From UKL13-2 sp036394575 (GTDB taxonomy: Bacteria > Pseudomonadota > Gammaproteobacteria > Burkholderiales > Usitatibacteraceae), in NCBI GenBank assembly GCA_036394575.1, contig DASWEY010000077.1:124001-188000 (forward strand): a stretch of DNA of 64,000 nucleotides, read 5' to 3'. The notes beneath the pieces are model-generated. The model was not told where the DNA came from, ran no database searches, and worked only from the letters and a program-made list of their open reading frames with translations. Position 1 is the first letter of the stretch; each line of letters begins with the position of its first letter. A program made the position numbers and the translations under genes. Shown here piece by piece: positions 36,748-45,594 of the stretch.

Positions 36748-37380
36748 TCAGTCCTCGCGCAAGCCCCGGGCAGAGACCTCGATCAATTTCGCGAGGCGGC
36801 GCAGCCGCGTTTCTTCCAGCTTGGCGCGCATCACCCGATGCTTGGCGAGGCGTCGATAACCCGGCGGCTGCGCCAGCCAGAACGCCCAGGCCGGCTGATT
36901 GGCGCGGAAGATTTTTTCCAGCGCGGGCGAAAATTCTGCCTCCTCTACTTCGAAAGAATAAATGCCGATTTTGTGCGCCGCGCGCACCGCAAAAGTCTGT
37001 ATGCCGGCTGCCGTCATGCGTCCTGCCGCGGTCAGCCGCTCGACGTGGCGCACATTGACCAGGCTCCAGATGCTGCCGGCCTTTCGCGGCGTGAAGCGGA
37101 TGGTATAGCTGGTGCTGTCGAAATTCTTGCGCACGCCGTCGATCCAGCCCACACATAAGGCTTCATCCAAAGCCTCGGCATAGCCGATCCCCGGCAGGCC
37201 GGATTTCAGGCTGTGAAACCCCAGCAGCAATTCGGTTTCGGCGGCATGGTGTTTATTCAGCCAGCGACGGAATTCCGCCGCGGATTTGAAAAATATGGGG
37301 AGATCAGGCGCAACGGCTTTGCCGATTGCCGGGATTTCTTCACGTCGCTTATTGCCCACCGCTTTTTTGCTTGTATCCAT
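36748..37380 (-). CDS. YdeI/OmdA family protein
   Basis: 210 residues. The motif VAPDLPIFFKSAAEFRRWLN, then EALDEALCVGWIDGVRKNFD, and SYTIRFTPRKAGSIWSLVNV, marks the YdeI/OmpD-associated family; the C-terminal KIFRANQPAWAFWLAQPPGY is its DUF-type helical end. In enterobacteria related proteins are tied to resistance to cationic peptides and polymyxin, but the molecular activity is unknown. No signal peptide, so cytoplasmic. The VOC gene starts close upstream (6-nt gap) in the same direction. Confidence 0.82.
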   Translation of the reverse strand: MDTSKKAVGNKRREEIPAIGKAVAPDLPIFFKSAAEFRRWLNKHHAAETELLLGFHSLKSGLPGIGYAEALDEALCVGWIDGVRKNFDSTSYTIRFTPRKAGSIWSLVNVRHVERLTAAGRMTAAGIQTFAVRAAHKIGIYSFEVEEAEFSPALEKIFRANQPAWAFWLAQPPGYRRLAKHRVMRAKLEETRLRRLAKLIEVSARGLRED

Positions 37381-37386
37381 TCCGGG

Positions 37387-37818
37387 TCAGGCCATCGGAC
37401 GCACATTGCCCGGCGTTGTCGGCGGCCCCTTGAGCTCGACCGTATTGCCCTCGGGATCGTTGATATAGATCGACGGCCCCTCGCCCTCGGCGCCATAACG
37501 CGGCACCGCATCGCCCGCCGCGATGCCGCGGGCGGCGAGTTGCGCGCGAATCATCGCCTCGTCGAAAGGCTCGATACGGAAACAAAGATGATCGAGATTG
37601 CGCCCTTCCACGCCGGGCGCCGCGCCGCCGGCGCGTCCCAGTTTGCCGTCGATGGGCACCAGATCCACCAGCGACCGGCCGGCGCGCAGCTGCACCAGGC
37701 CGATCTCGTCCTGACGGCGCTCGATCGTGCAGCCCAGGGCGTCGCAATAGAAGGCCAGCATGTTCTGCAGATTGCCGATGCGCAGTACGATATGGTCGAT
37801 TTCACGGATTTTGAACAT
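37387..37818 (-). CDS. VOC family (glyoxalase/dioxygenase-fold) protein
   Basis: 143 residues. A single vicinal-oxygen-chelate domain: IREIDHIVLRIGNLQNMLAF followed by YCDALGCTIERR, with NLDHLCFRIEPFDEAM and YINDPEGNTVELKGP. His in IDHIVL, His in LDHLCF and Glu in VELKG match the usual metal ligands. The ATG at 37818 begins the domain. Substrate unknown; similar proteins range from glyoxalases to fosfomycin-resistance and dioxygenase types. Confidence 0.85.
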   Translation of the reverse strand: MFKIREIDHIVLRIGNLQNMLAFYCDALGCTIERRQDEIGLVQLRAGRSLVDLVPIDGKLGRAGGAAPGVEGRNLDHLCFRIEPFDEAMIRAQLAARGIAAGDAVPRYGAEGEGPSIYINDPEGNTVELKGPPTTPGNVRPMA

Positions 37819-38174
37819 GGTTGTAACCAGTATTGTCGGATTCAATAATTTGAAACTCCAGAATTGACGCGTCTTCCAAGACAAGAACCTGCCGGAACTC
37901 CCGCCAATGCTTGAGTTTGGTGAATTCAGCTGCGAAGTGATACTCAACGCGCCAGTAGCCAAACAACCGCGCTATTGGCCGTCCACACCATAAGGCGGAA
38001 CTCTTGCGGAAGGGGGCCGTCTCATATCAATGAATGGTATTCAACATGTCCGTCTAATGGCAAGAGCAAGGGCAAGCAACATAACAGCCCCGCCGCCGAT
38101 GCCCATTCGTTTTTCATCTGGGGCACACTGTTTGCTTGCCTGTTTCGATGTGTCCACCACCCTAAGGAGCTTGT
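37819..38174. other. Intergenic region with a palindromic repeat
   Basis: 356 nt between the VOC gene (leftward) and the CBS gene (rightward). It contains a 66-bp repeat copy at 37853-37918. The CBS gene has AAGGAG at 38163-38168. No other gene is supported. Confidence 0.55.
37853..37918. repeat. 66-bp palindromic repeat, degenerate copy
   Basis: Exactly 66 bp from AAACTCCAGAATTGACGCG to CCGCCAATGCTTGAGTTT. The centre is in the reverse orientation relative to the copies at 40719 and 42404 and is diverged. Confidence 0.65.
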
Positions 38175-38762
38175 ATGCGTGACTATCACCCTCTCTCCGC
38201 GCAACGTCTGAGCGGCACGGTTTCGATATCGCAGCCCGCGGCGCCGTCCAAAGTCACGCTGGAATCGCCGGCAAGTGAGGTCATGACCGACCTGAATAAA
38301 GTGAACGCCGCTTGCATCAAGCCGCACACCACCATGGAAGCGGCCAACAACTATATGGTGCAGCGCGGCGTGCGCCTGCTGCTGGTGCTGAATCCCGGTG
38401 GCAGCCTGGCGGGGCTGATTACCTCGACCGATATCCTGGGCGATAAGCCGCTGCGCTTCATCCAGGACCGGCAGGTCAAGCATAGCGAAATTCTGGTGTC
38501 GGACGTCATGACGCCGCTTGATCGCCTCGAGGCCCTTCCGCTGGACGAGGTCGCGCGCGCCAATGTGGGGCACATCATCGCCAGCCTGCGCGATACCGGG
38601 CGTCAGCATACCCTGGTAACCAGCCAGGATGCCCAGGGCCAGACCATCGTCTGCGGTATTTTTTCGCGTTCGCAAATCGAAAAGCAGGTCGGTGCACCGA
38701 TCGAGGTTTCCGAAGTGGCCAAGACTTTTGCCGAGATTGAGGCAACGCTGGTGGCTGATTAG
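38175..38762 (+). CDS. CBS-domain pair protein
   Basis: 195 residues. Two CBS motifs: VMTDLNKVNAACIKPHTTME with RLLLVLNPGGSLAGLITSTD (about 36-90), and VMTPLDRLEALPLDEVARA with HTLVTSQDAQGQTIVCGIFS (about 108-175). The CBS pair binds adenosine nucleotides and usually acts as an energy sensor. There is no attached catalytic or transporter domain, so it may act in trans on an unknown partner. Stand-alone gene between repeat copies. Confidence 0.85.
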   Translation: MRDYHPLSAQRLSGTVSISQPAAPSKVTLESPASEVMTDLNKVNAACIKPHTTMEAANNYMVQRGVRLLLVLNPGGSLAGLITSTDILGDKPLRFIQDRQVKHSEILVSDVMTPLDRLEALPLDEVARANVGHIIASLRDTGRQHTLVTSQDAQGQTIVCGIFSRSQIEKQVGAPIEVSEVAKTFAEIEATLVAD

Positions 38763-38811
38763 CGTTTGCCGGGCGGCTGCCGGCTTGTTCGACCGCGCAG
38801 ACCAGAATACC

Positions 38812-38883
38812 AAACCCTAGCATCGGCGCGACTTTTGGAGCAAAAATGGCTTGGAAGGCGCGCCAATTATAGACATTTGCTGG
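38812..38883. repeat. 66-bp palindromic repeat, reversed and degenerate copy
   Basis: Left arm AAACCCTAGCATCGGCGCG, reversed centre GGAGCAAAAATGGC, and a right arm (CGCGCCAATTATAGACATTTGC) disturbed by a small insertion. Confidence 0.6.
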
Positions 38884-39039
38884 TACAAACTTCCTTGAGC
38901 CCGCGAGGCGCTACTGTTCCGGTCAATGGCGGCAGCGTTCGAGACGCTAACCGGGTTTGAAAGCGGGTTTTTGGCGATTGCCACATTTGCAAGTGCGCAG
39001 GTTCAGAATGTAGACATTCCGGCCAACGCAGCGACCGCC

Positions 39040-40698
39040 ATGCAGAATTTTTCCACCCACGACGTCACCAACCAGCCGCCGCCGCTGGAAAACTACAATC
39101 TCTATGCCACCGACCGCGCGCTGCAAGAAGCCGTTCAGCGCGACGGCGCGGCCTGGGCCGGCACGGCGCTGCAAACGTTCGGCGCCACGCTGGGCGAGCC
39201 GGCGGTGATGGCGCTGGGCCAACTCGCCAATCGCAACCCACCCGTGTTGTTCACTCACGACCGCTACGGCCGCCGCCGCGATGAAGTCGAATTTCATCCG
39301 GCCTGGCACCAGTTGATGACGCTGGGCGCAGGCGCAGGGCTGCATTCCGCGCCCTGGTCCGAGCCGCGCCCCGGGGCGCACGTCGCCCGCGCCGCGGCAT
39401 ATCTGCTTTACGGCCAGATCGAGAACGGCACCCAATGTCCGCTCACCATGACCTATGCCGCCGTGCCGGTGCTCACCAAACAGGCGGCCTCGCTGCCGAT
39501 GCTCGGCGAAACCTGGCTGCCGCGCATTCTGTCGCGCGAGTACGACCCGCGCTTTGTGCCCATCGAGGCCAAACGCGGCGCACTCATCGGCATGGGCATG
39601 ACCGAAAAGCAGGGCGGCTCGGATGTGCGCAGCAACACCACGCGCGCGGTGGCTGAAGGTGTTTCCGGCCCCGGCCGGCCGTATCGCCTGACGGGCCACA
39701 AATGGTTCATGTCGGCGCCCATGTGCGACGCGTTTCTGATGCTGGCAAAGACCGATGCCGGTATCGGCTGCTTCTTCGTGCCGCGCTTCACACCGGACGG
39801 CGCAAAGAACGCACTCGCGCTGCAACGCCTCAAGGACAAGCTCGGCAACAAGTCCAACGCCAGTTCCGAAGTGGAATTGCAGGGCGCGCTCGGCTGGCTG
39901 CTCGGTGAAGAAGGACGCGGCGTGCCGACCATCGTCGAGATGGCCACCTACACCCGCCTCGACTGCGCGCTCGGCAGCACCGCGATGATGCGGCAGGCTG
40001 TGGCGCAGGCGCTGCATCACGCCAGCCATCGCATGGCATTCGGCAAACGGCTCGTCGAGCAGCCGCTGATGAAAAACGTGCTGGCGGATTTGGCATTGGA
40101 ATCGGAATCCGCGACGGCGCTGGTGATGCGCCTGGCGCGCGCCTTCGACGCGCAAACCGATGAAGCCGAAAGCGAACTGCGCCGCCTGATGACGCCGGCG
40201 GTGAAATACTGGCTGTGCAAACGCGGCCCGCCGCTCGTGGCCGAGGCGATGGAAGTGCTGGGCGGCAACGGCTACGTGGAAGAAAGCGTGATGCCGCGCC
40301 TTTACCGCGAAATGCCCCTGAATGGCATCTGGGAAGGTTCCGGCAATGTGATGTGCCTCGATGTGTTGCGTGTCGCCGCGCGCGGCTCGCGCGCGTTCGA
40401 CATTTATTTTGCCGAAGTCGAACAGGCGCGCGGCGGCGATGCCAGGCTCGATGCCTTCGTCGATAAACTCAAGCAGCAACTCGCCGCGCCGGGCGACCAG
40501 GAGCACATCGCCCGGCGTCTCACCGAACATCTCGCGCTGGGCATGCAGGCCGCGCTGCTGGTTCGCCATGCGCCCACCGCCATCGCCGATGCTTTCTGCG
40601 CCTCGCGCATCGACGGAGATTGGGGCGGCGTGTTCGGCACCTTGCCGTCGAATGCACCGGTAGATGAAATCATCGCGCGCGCGTCGTTGGCGGTGTAG
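39040..40698 (+). CDS. aidB: AidB-like acyl-CoA dehydrogenase (alkylation-response family)
   Basis: 552 residues, close to E. coli AidB (541). FAD flavoprotein; AidB binds DNA and protects it from alkylation, and also has weak isovaleryl-CoA dehydrogenase activity. The sequence has FSTHDVTNQPPPLENYNLY, LIGMGMTEKQGGSDVRSNTT, LTGHKWFMSAPMCDAFLML, LGGNGYVEESVMPRLYREMP and WEGSGNVMCLDVLR, all typical of AidB. The ATG at 39040 gives the conserved N-terminus; the open frame extends upstream into the repeat-bearing intergenic region. No ada gene is next to it. Confidence 0.87.
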   Translation: MQNFSTHDVTNQPPPLENYNLYATDRALQEAVQRDGAAWAGTALQTFGATLGEPAVMALGQLANRNPPVLFTHDRYGRRRDEVEFHPAWHQLMTLGAGAGLHSAPWSEPRPGAHVARAAAYLLYGQIENGTQCPLTMTYAAVPVLTKQAASLPMLGETWLPRILSREYDPRFVPIEAKRGALIGMGMTEKQGGSDVRSNTTRAVAEGVSGPGRPYRLTGHKWFMSAPMCDAFLMLAKTDAGIGCFFVPRFTPDGAKNALALQRLKDKLGNKSNASSEVELQGALGWLLGEEGRGVPTIVEMATYTRLDCALGSTAMMRQAVAQALHHASHRMAFGKRLVEQPLMKNVLADLALESESATALVMRLARAFDAQTDEAESELRRLMTPAVKYWLCKRGPPLVAEAMEVLGGNGYVEESVMPRLYREMPLNGIWEGSGNVMCLDVLRVAARGSRAFDIYFAEVEQARGGDARLDAFVDKLKQQLAAPGDQEHIARRLTEHLALGMQAALLVRHAPTAIADAFCASRIDGDWGGVFGTLPSNAPVDEIIARASLAV

Positions 40699-40718
40699 GC
40701 AATACCGGTAGAAACACA

Positions 40719-40784
40719 AAACGCCAGCATCGGCGCGCTTTTCCAGGCATTTTTGCCTTGAAAGCCGCGCCGATGCTGGAGTTT
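40719..40784. repeat. 66-bp palindromic repeat, well-paired copy
   Basis: Runs from AAACGCCAGCATCGGCGCG to CGCGCCGATGCTGGAGTTT with centre GGCATTTTTGCC. The change CATCGG/CCGATG relative to the consensus is compensated in both arms. It lies between convergent aidB and the TetR gene and may serve as a bidirectional terminator. Confidence 0.9.
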
Positions 40785-40818
40785 AATTTTTATAGCCAGT
40801 ACAGGTTCCTGCCGACGA

Positions 40819-41403
40819 CTACATCAGCGACGTCGTCACCGCGTCCAGGATCTCCGTGGACAGCGCGGTATCGTCCACCGCCCGCGCCAGCACCATGGCG
40901 CCGATCATGCTCGCATAGGTGGCCAACGCTTTTTTGCGCTTCGCGGCCTTGGTCCGCCCGGGTGCCAGGGCGGACATTTCTTCCAGCAAGTCGCGGATTC
41001 CGGCCGTGACCTTGCGCCGCACCGCCCGGCTCTGGCGCGAGGCATCGGCCCCCAGCGCGGCGATTGCGCAACCGTGGCCGACATCGTCGCGATGCGCGAT
41101 CGAAAGATAGCCTTCGACAATGGCCTTCAGCGCGGCGCCGTCGCCGGCCCTTTTTTTCTTTTTCGCCTCGTCCGCCCATTCACTGGTTAAGGCCAGGGCC
41201 GTGTCGCCCGCGCGCGCCATCACCTGGGCGATCAGGTCCTCCTTGGACTTGAAGTGGCCGTAAAAACCGCCGTGGGTGAGCCCCGCGCCCTTCATCAGAT
41301 CGGCCACGCCGATGCCGTCGAAGCCGCGCTCGCGGAACAGCTTGCCCGCGGTATCGATGATGCGCGCGCGGTTGGCCGCCATTTGCTCTCTGCTGACTTT
41401 CAT
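40819..41403 (-). CDS. TetR/AcrR family transcriptional regulator
   Basis: 194 residues. The N-terminal DNA-binding domain is NRARIIDTAGKLFRERGFDG, then VADLMKGAGLTHGGFYGHFK with SKEDLIAQV. The helical C-terminal ligand domain has HGCAIAALGADASRQSRAVR. It is divergent from the SDR gene, with a palindromic operator between them, so it most likely represses itself and the SDR gene. The ligand is unknown. Confidence 0.9.
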   Translation of the reverse strand: MKVSREQMAANRARIIDTAGKLFRERGFDGIGVADLMKGAGLTHGGFYGHFKSKEDLIAQVMARAGDTALALTSEWADEAKKKKRAGDGAALKAIVEGYLSIAHRDDVGHGCAIAALGADASRQSRAVRRKVTAGIRDLLEEMSALAPGRTKAAKRKKALATYASMIGAMVLARAVDDTALSTEILDAVTTSLM

Positions 41404-41451
41404 CGCCTGCTCCTTTCAAATTCCGGAAATAACGATTCTGCGAAATTGTGC

Positions 41452-41503
41452 TTGACATTATAAATGATAATCATCATATAATTCAATCATGATGATCGTC
41501 ATT
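41452..41503. promoter_or_regulatory. Promoter and operator between tetR and SDR genes
   Basis: TTGACA (41452-41457) and TATAAT (41477-41482), 19 nt apart, form a promoter toward the SDR gene. Overlapping it is an inverted repeat: AATGATAATCATCAT (41463-41477) and ATGATGATCGTCATT (41489-41503) match at 13 of 15 positions around an 11-nt spacer. This is the likely TetR operator. The left arm alone also contains the 11-nt Fur core ATGATAATCAT. Confidence 0.75.
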
Positions 41504-41571
41504 AAACAGGAACCGTGGCGATCGCTGCCCCCGATGTTTCTTTCCATACAACCCAAGCCAGGAGAATCGAT

Positions 41572-42387
41572 ATGTCCACCCCATCCAAACAAGGCGTCGC
41601 CCTCATTACCGGCGCTTCCACCGGCATCGGTGCCACCTATGCCAAACGCCTCGCTGCCCGCGGCCACGATCTGCTGATCGTCGCCCGCGACCAGGCGCGC
41701 CTCGAAACCGTCGCCACTGCGCTTCGCAAGCAATACGGCGTCGCCGTCGAGGTGCTGAAAGCCGACCTGACCAGCAAAGCCGATCTGCAAAAAGTAGAGA
41801 AACGCCTGCGCAGCGATACCAATATCAGCGTGCTGGTCAACAACGCCGGCATCGCCGTCGAGGGCACCCTGCTCGGCGCCGACCCGGACAAACTCGAGAC
41901 CATGATCGATATCAACATCACTGCGGTGATGCGCCTGGCCGTCGCCGCCGCCGACAGTTTTGTGGCGCGCAAAAAAGGCACCATCATCAATATCGCCTCG
42001 GTGCTGGCGCTGGCGCCGGAAATGTTCAACGGCAGCTACAGCGGCACCAAGGCCTATGTGCTCAACCTCTCGCAAGCCCTGCAAAAAGAAACCGCCGCGC
42101 ATGGCGTGATCGTGCAAGCGGTGTTGCCGGGCGCCACCCGCACCGAGATCTGGGAACGCGCCGGCATCGACCTGGACAAATTCCCCGCGGAAATGGTGAT
42201 GCACGTCGACGAATTGGTCGATGCCGCCCTGGCCGGCCTGGATATGGGCGAAACCGTCACCCTCCCCACCCTGCCCGATGCCGGCGAATGGCAGGCCTAC
42301 AACAATCTGCGCCTGGCGATGGCGCCGAAGCTCTCGCTGCAGCATGCGGCCAAGCGTTACGGCGTGAAGCAGGTGTTGGCGGCATAA
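41572..42387 (+). CDS. Short-chain dehydrogenase/reductase
   Basis: 271 residues. Classical SDR: cofactor motif TGASTGIG at 13-20, NNAG at 90-93, and the catalytic set Ser143, Tyr156, Lys160 (YSGTK). The Arg in IVARDQAR suggests NADPH preference. The ATG at 41572 is chosen because GGAGAA precedes it by 6 nt; an upstream ATG lies in the operator. Its expression is probably controlled by the divergent TetR protein. Substrate unknown. Confidence 0.9.
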   Translation: MSTPSKQGVALITGASTGIGATYAKRLAARGHDLLIVARDQARLETVATALRKQYGVAVEVLKADLTSKADLQKVEKRLRSDTNISVLVNNAGIAVEGTLLGADPDKLETMIDINITAVMRLAVAAADSFVARKKGTIINIASVLALAPEMFNGSYSGTKAYVLNLSQALQKETAAHGVIVQAVLPGATRTEIWERAGIDLDKFPAEMVMHVDELVDAALAGLDMGETVTLPTLPDAGEWQAYNNLRLAMAPKLSLQHAAKRYGVKQVLAA

Positions 42388-42403
42388 AGGCATTCAGAAA
42401 CAC

Positions 42404-42469
42404 AAACTCCAGCATTGGCGGGCTTCTCCGGGCATTTTTGTTCTGAAAGCCGCACCAATGCTGGAGTTT
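42404..42469. repeat. 66-bp palindromic repeat, well-paired copy
   Basis: Runs from AAACTCCAGCATTGGCGGG to CCGCACCAATGCTGGAGTTT; centre GGGCATTTTTGTTCTGAA. It starts 17 nt after the SDR stop codon, a position suited to a transcription terminator. Confidence 0.9.
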
Positions 42470-42505
42470 CATTTTCAGCAATCCCATCGCGCGAATTTCC
42501 GGCCG

Positions 42506-42543
42506 TTTAAGAACGTTTAAGCGCTTCTTAAGCACCGCTTAAG
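42506..42543 (+). promoter_or_regulatory. Four TTAAG motifs at helical-turn spacing
   Basis: TTAAG occurs at 42507, 42517, 42528 and 42539, that is at steps of 10, 11 and 11 nt. The first two read GTTTA-N5-GTTTA. Direct repeats on one face of the helix are typical of binding sites for OmpR/PhoB-type response regulators. It lies about 130 nt upstream of the 714-residue protein gene. Confidence 0.5.
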
Positions 42544-42672
42544 TACTGAAGCCTGGCCGCCGGTCCACAGTGCCGCCATCGACTGTTGTGAATACGGTTG
42601 TGCGGCGGATATCCCTCCGGCCGCTGGCGTTCGGGACCTCAAGGGTCCGCATTTTCAGTCAAGGAGATTCGC

Positions 42673-44817
42673 ATGGCACATACCGAAACCAAGCTATCGG
42701 GACATCAGCCCGATATGGTCAAACTCACCGCCATCCAGGCCGAGCGCCTGGGCGCGTTGAACGATGTATCCCCCAAGGAGCTGACCGGCCTGACGGTGCA
42801 GCAGATCAGCGACAAGTTCCGCTTTCGCATCGATCCCATGCTGCTGTTCTTTCGCAAGATCTGCGGCAAAGTGGTCAAGAAGGATCCCGTCACCGGCATC
42901 GAATATCCGGTGGCCTATGCGACCGTGCAGGTGGAAGATACCGACTGTTCCTTCCTCGGCTATTTCCCGGCGTCCTCAAAATATTCCTGGTACTTCCCCT
43001 TCAAATGCCGGCGCGAAGTCATCGCCACCGTGAAGACCGACAAATGCGGCAATTTCTGCGTGTACGTGCCGCGCTGGGATATCGACTGGATCATCAAATG
43101 GCGCAAGGAGCGGCTCTGCTTCCCGGTGATTTTCGAACGTCCCTCCCTGGCCGATATCATCGACGAACTGATTCCGCGCGAGGTTCCGCCGTTCCCCTTC
43201 CCGCCCGGCCCGGGACCCGATCCGGGGCCATTGCTGCGCCATGATCGCGGCCAACTGCTCACGAAGGTCGAACAACAGCTGGGACGCGACACCGCGCGCA
43301 AGCTCGGCGTGGCGCTCAGCCGTCTGTCGTTCGGCGCCAACACCGTCGATGCGATGGAAATACTGCAGGACGATGCCTTCGACGCCGCCCTGCCTCCGCC
43401 CCTGCCCGGCGAATTCCGCATGGTCGATCACAGTGTTGCCGCCGGCAAGAAAGCCGCCGCATCCGCACTGTCGATGGACGGCGTGCGCGCCAGCATCGGT
43501 TCGCGCCTGAAGGTGGATGTCGAGACGCTGGCCGATTTCGACTTGCGCCAGTTCATCGGTCCGTTCCGTCGCTGCATCGATGTGTTCGTGCCGGAATGGG
43601 TGCCGATCTTCGACATTCCCGACATCACCTTCCGCGTGACGCAGGATGTCGACGGCGACGGTGTTGAAGAAACGATTTATTCGGAAGGCTTCTTCAAGGT
43701 GCGCTGGGATGCGGGTGCCCTGCCCCCGGTCAAACTGGTCGCCTCGCCGATTGCCATCTCGATTCCCGAGTGCGGCGAAATCATCGACATCCCCTGCGGC
43801 AATGTGCCCGCCATCTACCGCGCCGGTCGCATGCCGGTGCGCGGCGATATCACCATGTACGACCCCGTCGCCGGCTACGCGGTGCGCCCCGATCGCCCGC
43901 ACCCCTCCGGCAACCCCGTCGACCCTTTGCCCAATCCGCCTGCCCAGTCGCCGTTCTATGGCGTGGTGCCGGTTTACGGCTGCGTGGACGTCGGCACCAA
44001 GGCCACCCAGTATCGCCTGCTCGACAGCTTCAACGGCGGGCCCTTCCTGCCGGTGCTCAATCAATCCTGGTGGGTGACGCGGCTGAATCCCGGCGGCATC
44101 TTGACGCAGTACTACCACGTGGTGCCCGCCGCCGGCGGCTGGTACGACATCGTCATTCCGAAAGGCGCTAACCCGAACGACTGGGAGCCGGAGAAGCTGG
44201 TGCTCGACTGGAATACCTACCAGTTCGGCAATGGCAAACATGTGCTCAAGATCGAGTTGGGTATTGCCGGCGTGCCGCTGGCACCGCAGCCGGCCACGGA
44301 TACGGTCGCATTCCATGTCGACAACTCGTACCCGACCACCACGTTCCAGGTGGAGTATCGCAAGAATGGCGTGGGGCCCTTCCACCCGCTGACCTTCCCC
44401 TGCCCGGTGGTCAATCGAGGCGCGGTACCGCAGGACCTCGAGTTCCGCGTCACCTTCACCGCATCCGCAAACCATTTGCGCGATGTGACCATGGGGGGCA
44501 GCGGTTGCGGCGGCGGCGAGATCAGCTACGTCTCCGGCGCACCCGCCGGCTGGTTTCCGGCGCCGGTGCCCAACCCGACCAGTGTCGCCCATTGGCACGA
44601 AACGCCGGGCGACAACTCGGTGGCCATCACCGCCTTCTTCAACCTCGATGCCGGCGCCTTGCAGGGCACCTACTCCTTCGGTGCCTGGGCGGCCAGCCGC
44701 GCCTTCAACCCGGCCGGCGGCGATACCGGCCATCTGCAAGTGCCGATGTATGAATACAACCCGTCCGATATCCACACCACGCCGAGTTTCGCCTTCTCAG
44801 TGATCAACGCGGATTAG
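42673..44817 (+). CDS. Unknown 714-residue beta-rich protein, first gene of the cassette
   Basis: 714 residues with no signal peptide. I do not recognise a characterised family. Residues about 60-150 look like a carboxypeptidase-regulatory/transthyretin-like beta domain (ICGKVVKKDPVTGIEYPVAY, then ATVKTDKCGNFCVYVPRWDI with DWIIKWRKERLCFP). A Pro/Gly linker (FPPGPGPDPGP) follows, then a helical segment and several beta-sandwich-like stretches to the C-terminus, ending with SGCGGGEISYVSGAP and a HWHETPGDNSVAI region. AAGGAG lies 7 nt upstream of the ATG. The next three genes run in the same direction, so it likely heads a functional cassette; the role is unknown. Confidence 0.7.
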   Translation: MAHTETKLSGHQPDMVKLTAIQAERLGALNDVSPKELTGLTVQQISDKFRFRIDPMLLFFRKICGKVVKKDPVTGIEYPVAYATVQVEDTDCSFLGYFPASSKYSWYFPFKCRREVIATVKTDKCGNFCVYVPRWDIDWIIKWRKERLCFPVIFERPSLADIIDELIPREVPPFPFPPGPGPDPGPLLRHDRGQLLTKVEQQLGRDTARKLGVALSRLSFGANTVDAMEILQDDAFDAALPPPLPGEFRMVDHSVAAGKKAAASALSMDGVRASIGSRLKVDVETLADFDLRQFIGPFRRCIDVFVPEWVPIFDIPDITFRVTQDVDGDGVEETIYSEGFFKVRWDAGALPPVKLVASPIAISIPECGEIIDIPCGNVPAIYRAGRMPVRGDITMYDPVAGYAVRPDRPHPSGNPVDPLPNPPAQSPFYGVVPVYGCVDVGTKATQYRLLDSFNGGPFLPVLNQSWWVTRLNPGGILTQYYHVVPAAGGWYDIVIPKGANPNDWEPEKLVLDWNTYQFGNGKHVLKIELGIAGVPLAPQPATDTVAFHVDNSYPTTTFQVEYRKNGVGPFHPLTFPCPVVNRGAVPQDLEFRVTFTASANHLRDVTMGGSGCGGGEISYVSGAPAGWFPAPVPNPTSVAHWHETPGDNSVAITAFFNLDAGALQGTYSFGAWAASRAFNPAGGDTGHLQVPMYEYNPSDIHTTPSFAFSVINAD

Positions 44818-44847
44818 GTCGTACGACAACACATCGAAGGAGTCGGC

Positions 44848-45195
44848 GTGCGGGGAGTGCATCCTGTTCCCCGCACGCCGGAAAAATTCATGAGCGACTG
44901 GGCACCCTGGTTTCGATTCCTGCTCGCCATCCTGGCGACCTGGCGCCTCGTGCGCCTCGTCGCGCGGGAAGATGGGCCGTTCGATGCGATCGTCAAATTG
45001 CGTCAGCATGCCGGCACCGGTTTTATCGGGCAACTGATGGATTGCCCCTATTGCCTCAGTCTGTGGATCGCCGCGCCGCCAGCACTGACGCTAGCCGACT
45101 CGATCGCGGCATGGGCAATCGCCTGGCTCGCCATTTCGGGCGGCGCCGCCTTTCTCGAAAACCTGCTGGAGCGTCGATCCACGCCTTCGCCGTAA
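44848..45195 (+). CDS. DUF1360-like small membrane protein
   Basis: 115 residues from the GTG at 44848, selected because AAGGAG sits 5 nt upstream; an internal ATG at 44890 (101 residues) lacks a good ribosome-binding site. Helices are WFRFLLAILATWRLVRLV and ADSIAAWAIAWLAISGGAAF. The motif MDCPYCLSLWIA, with a CxxC pair at a membrane edge, is the DUF1360 signature. The family has no known function. It begins 30 nt after the large unknown protein gene. Confidence 0.75.
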   Translation: MRGVHPVPRTPEKFMSDWAPWFRFLLAILATWRLVRLVAREDGPFDAIVKLRQHAGTGFIGQLMDCPYCLSLWIAAPPALTLADSIAAWAIAWLAISGGAAFLENLLERRSTPSP

Positions 45196-45227
45196 GGCCC
45201 CTACGTCCTCACCCAAGGAGAATCGTC

Positions 45228-45554
45228 ATGTCATGTTGCGGACAAAAACGCATCGCCGCTTCAGCAACCTCCGCCGCCATGAGGACCAATGGGACCAATG
45301 CCGACAGACCGGCCACCCATTCACCCGCGCCGGCAAAACTTCAGCAAGTCACGGTGAGCATTGAACGTTCAAGCCCTCTCGCGGCGCGCCACGTGCTGCG
45401 TTATACCGGGCTATTTCCGCTGTCGCTGCGCGGACCGCAAAGCGGACGCGTTTATTATTTTTCCGCCACCGGGAACACGGCAGCTGTTGATGAAGGGGAT
45501 GTCGACGCCCTGCTACGCACGCAGTTGTTTGTGCGCGACGCGGTCAATTCGTAA
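45228..45554 (+). CDS. Small CCG-motif protein of unknown function
   Basis: 108 residues. It opens with MSCCGQKR, a Cys-pair motif, followed by a low-complexity Ala/Thr/Pro linker and a C-terminal module with YTGLFPLSLRGPQSGRVYYF, then NTAAVDEGDVDALLRTQLF. No signal peptide or membrane helix. AAGGAG lies 7 nt upstream of the ATG. A broken second copy of the C-terminal module lies at 48150-48233 behind the VWA gene, showing that the module belongs to this cassette. I do not recognise the function. Confidence 0.7.
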   Translation: MSCCGQKRIAASATSAAMRTNGTNADRPATHSPAPAKLQQVTVSIERSSPLAARHVLRYTGLFPLSLRGPQSGRVYYFSATGNTAAVDEGDVDALLRTQLFVRDAVNS

Positions 45555-45594
45555 CGCGAAGAAAACCCGTCTTCGCCAAGCCGGGTAGATCGGC

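Noticed and set aside
42517..42543. TTAA-N7-TTAA pairs resembling CtrA sites
   Set aside because: CtrA belongs to alphaproteobacteria; the gene content here is betaproteobacterial. The motif is better read as part of the phased TTAAG array.
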